NCBI RefSeq assembly: GCF_003172935.1
Contig: NZ_QGKS01000276.1
Coordinates: forward strand, 1 to 33,493
Direction: 5' to 3'
DNA length: 33,493 nucleotides
From: Micromonospora sicca
GTDB taxonomy: Bacteria > Actinomycetota > Actinomycetes > Mycobacteriales > Micromonosporaceae
Part shown: piece by piece, positions 30,765 through 33,493 of the stretch
Layout of the letters: each line of letters opens with the position of its first letter
Position numbering within the stretch: position 1 is the stretch's first letter
Notes under the pieces: model-generated
The model's input: only the letters and a program-made list of their open reading frames with translations
Told to the model about the DNA's origin: nothing
Databases searched by the model: none
Program-made: the position numbers and the translations under genes

Positions 30765-33398
30765 ATGTCGAAATTCCGCTGGCGCAAGCCGGCGACAATT
30801 GCGGGCGCGCTGGTGCTGACCGCCGCGCTCGGTGGCGTCGCGGCCACCAACCACGAGGTCCTCGAGGCCCTCGGCCTGGCCCAGGAGCCGGGCGCCAACC
30901 TGCCCTGGCACCCCCGGGAGTTCGCCGAGATGGCGGCCGGGGAGAACTCGGAAGAGGCCGGCGAGGAGGCCTTCGAGGCCCGGGTCATCGCCGAGCAGTT
31001 CGCCCAGGCCCGGTCGGCCCCGGGCATCGTCGCGCCGGGCGCGTACTCGAACGCGTTCAGCCAACTGAACGGGCTGCCGGCCACCAAGGGCAGCTGGCGC
31101 GAGGTCACCAAGATCAAGTATGACGGGGACGACCCCCGCTACCGCGACTACGCCTCCAACTCCTCCGGGGGCGCGGGCCTGGTGACCGGTCGGATCACCG
31201 GCCTCGCGGCGGACAACAGCGGGTACGTCTACGCGGCCGGCGCCGACGGTGGCGTGTGGCGGTCCTCGATCGGCGGCGGGAGCTGGACGCCGATCACCGA
31301 CCAGCTGCCCACCCTGTCCAGCGGCGACGTGGTGCTCGCCGCCGACGGCTCGCTCTGGTACGCCTCGGGCGAGGCGAACACCGGCGCGACCTCGTACGTC
31401 GGCGCCGGCGTCTACCGGCTGGCCAGCCCGAAGACCGGTCAGTTCACCGCGGCCGACCGGGTCGGCGGCACCGAGCTGGAGAGCACGGTCATCAACAAGC
31501 TGCGGTTCTTCGACGGCAAGGTCTGGGCCGCCACCAACCGGGGTCTCTACTCGCACTCGATGAGCAGCGGCTCCGGGGCGTGGAAGTTCGAGTGGGCGCC
31601 GAACCCGAGCTACCTGCCGGGCGGGGCGGACGCGGGCACGGCCAACGCGGCGTACAAGAACATCGTCAACGACGTGGCCGACGACCCGCGCAATCCGAAG
31701 CACGTCGTGGTGGCCTCGGCCTGGCGGTCGGGCGACACCTACAACGGCTTCTACGAGACCGCCGACTACACGGCGGGCGGCTGGGCCAAGGTCAACCCGA
31801 CCGGCTCCATCCCGGCCGACGACATCGGCTACGTGACGTTCGCGTTCTCCGCCGACGGCGGCAAGCTGTACGCGATCAACCAGTCGCCGAAGCTGCTCAA
31901 CAAGCCGGCCGGCAACGTCAACAGCTACCTGGACGGCATCTACGTCTCCAACAACGGTTCGCCCGCCGGGCCGTGGAGCAAGATCGCCGACTCGTCGAAG
32001 CTGGGCAACTCCGGCTCCGCGCTCAAGCAGACCGTGATCGGCAAGGGCTACGGTCCCGGCATCCAGGCCTGGTACAACCAGTTCCTCGCGGTCGACCCGG
32101 CGAACCCGAACCACGTCTGGGCGGGCCTGGAGGAGGTGTACGAGAGCACCGACGGCGGCGCCAACTGGAAGACCGTCGGGCCGTACTGGAACTTCGGCTT
32201 CTCCTGCTGGAACATCTACGACGCGCAGAACAAGTGCAACAAGACCACCCACTCCGACCAGCACTCGGTCGCGGTGGGCAACGGCTTCGTCTACGTCGGC
32301 AACGACGGCGGCATCTACCGCCGGCCGATCAACGGGAAGACCGACAAGGACGGGCACGCCGCCGACTGGCAGAGCCTGAACGACGGCAGCATCGACGCCC
32401 TCCAGTACTACTCGGTCTCGGTCGGCAAGGACCCGGCCAAGGCGGGCACGGTGGTCTCCGGCGGTCTCCAGGACAACGGCGCCTCGGTGCTGCGGGCCGG
32501 CGACACCGTGATGGGCTCCAACTTCGGCGGTGACGGCGGCGACTCGCTGGCCGACCCGGCGAACGGCTGCCGGCAGGTCCAGGAGTACACCAACCTGGCC
32601 ATGCGAGTGACCGAGAACTGCAACGCCAACCCGGGCCCGGGCACGGCGTCGACCTCCACCTCGCGGGACATCCAGCCGTACACCTCGGCGCCCGGCGACG
32701 AGCTGGCCCGGTTCATCGCGCCGTTCTCCCCGGACGCGAAGGACGCGAACGTGTGGGTCGCCGGCGGCCAGCACGTCTGGGTGAACACCAAGGGGTACGC
32801 GATCTCCAACGGCAAGGGCTGGACGAACGTCTTCGACCTGGGCGGCGGCCATACCGCGACCTCGGTGGGCGTCTCCGGCGGCACGGCGTACGTCGGTTGG
32901 TGCGGTCCGTGCAACAACGCCGGGTTCACCCGGGGCGTCGCGGTCGGCAAGGTGAACGACCCGGCGAGCTGGCACCAGCTGACCCTGCCGGCGGACTTCC
33001 CGAACCGGTTCGTGCAGGGCGCCGGCGTCGACCCGGCCAACCCGGCGCACGCCTTCCTCGCGATCAACGGGTTCTCCCGGCGGTTCACCGAGGGCCCGGG
33101 CGCCGGCTACGGCCACGTCTACGAGACGACCGACGCGGGCGCGACCTGGAAGGACGTCTCGGCGAACCTGCCGGACGTGCCCGCCAGCTCGATCAGGGAG
33201 CTGTCGAACGGCGCCCTGGTGCTCGCCACCGACCTGGCCACCTTCTACCGGGCGCCCGGGGCGACCGACTGGCAGCGGCTCGGCGCCGGCCTGCCGCTGA
33301 CCGTCGGCATGGACGTCGAGTACAACGCGGTGGACAACTCGGTCTACGTGGCCACCCACGGCCGTGGCATCTGGGCGTTCGACCTGGCCCAGCTCTGA
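30765..33398 (+). CDS. Exported beta-propeller (BNR/sortilin-like) protein
   Basis: 877 residues. An N-terminal signal sequence (basic KFRWRKPA, then a hydrophobic stretch to about residue 27) precedes an acidic helical region (40-85) and then a long run of repeated beta-strand blades. Aspartate-box-like motifs recur, for example STDGGANWKTVG, TTDAGATWKDVS and AADGSLWYASGEANT, together with VYVGNDGGIYR and VSGGLQDNG. This is the pattern of sortilin/Vps10-like or GH74/sialidase-type propellers in secreted proteins. Substrate and catalytic residues cannot be identified, so enzymatic function is not claimed. The chain ends in YVATHGRGIWAFDL, the typical final blade. No anchor or sorting motif is seen, so it is probably released. 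GGAGG lies 6-8 nt before the ATG. Confidence 0.85.
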   Translation: MSKFRWRKPATIAGALVLTAALGGVAATNHEVLEALGLAQEPGANLPWHPREFAEMAAGENSEEAGEEAFEARVIAEQFAQARSAPGIVAPGAYSNAFSQLNGLPATKGSWREVTKIKYDGDDPRYRDYASNSSGGAGLVTGRITGLAADNSGYVYAAGADGGVWRSSIGGGSWTPITDQLPTLSSGDVVLAADGSLWYASGEANTGATSYVGAGVYRLASPKTGQFTAADRVGGTELESTVINKLRFFDGKVWAATNRGLYSHSMSSGSGAWKFEWAPNPSYLPGGADAGTANAAYKNIVNDVADDPRNPKHVVVASAWRSGDTYNGFYETADYTAGGWAKVNPTGSIPADDIGYVTFAFSADGGKLYAINQSPKLLNKPAGNVNSYLDGIYVSNNGSPAGPWSKIADSSKLGNSGSALKQTVIGKGYGPGIQAWYNQFLAVDPANPNHVWAGLEEVYESTDGGANWKTVGPYWNFGFSCWNIYDAQNKCNKTTHSDQHSVAVGNGFVYVGNDGGIYRRPINGKTDKDGHAADWQSLNDGSIDALQYYSVSVGKDPAKAGTVVSGGLQDNGASVLRAGDTVMGSNFGGDGGDSLADPANGCRQVQEYTNLAMRVTENCNANPGPGTASTSTSRDIQPYTSAPGDELARFIAPFSPDAKDANVWVAGGQHVWVNTKGYAISNGKGWTNVFDLGGGHTATSVGVSGGTAYVGWCGPCNNAGFTRGVAVGKVNDPASWHQLTLPADFPNRFVQGAGVDPANPAHAFLAINGFSRRFTEGPGAGYGHVYETTDAGATWKDVSANLPDVPASSIRELSNGALVLATDLATFYRAPGATDWQRLGAGLPLTVGMDVEYNAVDNSVYVATHGRGIWAFDLAQL

Positions 33399-33404
33399 GA
33401 CGTC

Positions 33405-33442
33405 GGCGATCCGGCCCGGTTCCCGATCCGGGCCGGACCGCC
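33405..33442 (+). terminator. Terminator of the beta-propeller gene
   Basis: 15-nt arms GGCGATCCGGCCCGG and CCGGGCCGGACCGCC pair with one mismatch, starting 6 bases after the stop. Confidence 0.85.
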
Positions 33443-33480
33443 GGCCCGACACCAGCCGGCCCCCGTCCCCTGTCCGGGGG

Positions 33481-33493
33481 CTGTCTCTTATAC
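33481..33493 (+). other. Nextera/Tn5 mosaic-end adapter remnant
   Basis: CTGTCTCTTATAC at the very end equals the first 13 bases of the standard Nextera (Tn5 mosaic end) adapter. It is AT-richer than everything around it and is almost surely an untrimmed library artefact, not genomic sequence. Confidence 0.9.

Noticed and set aside
30003..33452. 1149-codon open frame on the minus strand opposite the beta-propeller gene
   Set aside because: Long antisense frames arise from high-GC codon bias. The translation is Arg/Val/Gly-rich without domains, whereas the plus strand has a signal peptide, ribosome binding site and propeller motifs.

Overview
This is a high-GC (about 72%) actinobacterial window with strongly G/C-ending codons, GTG/TTG starts and several leaderless-looking promoters. 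Gene content and order fit the Micromonosporaceae; the genus is an inference. The last 13 bases (33481-33493) match the Nextera/Tn5 mosaic-end adapter, so the right edge is probably the end of a draft contig carrying untrimmed adapter. The left edge cuts into a gene.

Layout. 1-3.4 kb: a 5'-truncated tandem Nudix protein, then a convergent phospholipid pair, phosphatidylserine synthase (+) and phosphatidylserine decarboxylase (-), sharing a bidirectional terminator. 3.6-7.9 kb: a Lia-like envelope-stress module. A PspC/LiaF-like membrane protein and a small membrane protein lie on the minus strand; divergently there is a PspC-fused histidine kinase and a NarL-type response regulator. 7.9-8.7 kb: a PIG-L/LmbE deacetylase. 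9.1-14.9 kb: a complete peptide ABC importer operon (lipoprotein, two permeases, two ATPases) with a hairpin after the binding-protein gene and a strong hairpin at the end.

14.9-29.8 kb: a block whose order matches, from memory, Mycobacterium tuberculosis Rv0948c-Rv0957: chorismate mutase, UvrD/PcrA helicase, M23 peptidase, sucC, sucD, a PerM-like (DUF6350) membrane protein, purN, purH. Extra genes sit inside it: a second M23 peptidase, a free-standing B12-binding protein, a repeat-rich noncoding stretch, and several small proline-rich membrane proteins including a CD225/dispanin protein. 29.8-33.4 kb: two exported proteins, one small and unknown, one an 877-residue beta-propeller-like protein.

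The most interesting signal is upstream of the chorismate mutase gene on the minus strand. A promoter is followed at leaderless spacing by a 21-codon ORF whose codons 2-10 include three Phe and three Tyr, then by an intrinsic terminator, and only then by the chorismate mutase gene, the Phe/Tyr branch-point enzyme. This has the form of a Phe/Tyr transcription attenuator. Second is a 100-nt leader of an M23 peptidase gene (19229-19939), predicted to fold as a closed three-way junction whose closing helix abuts the ribosome binding site.
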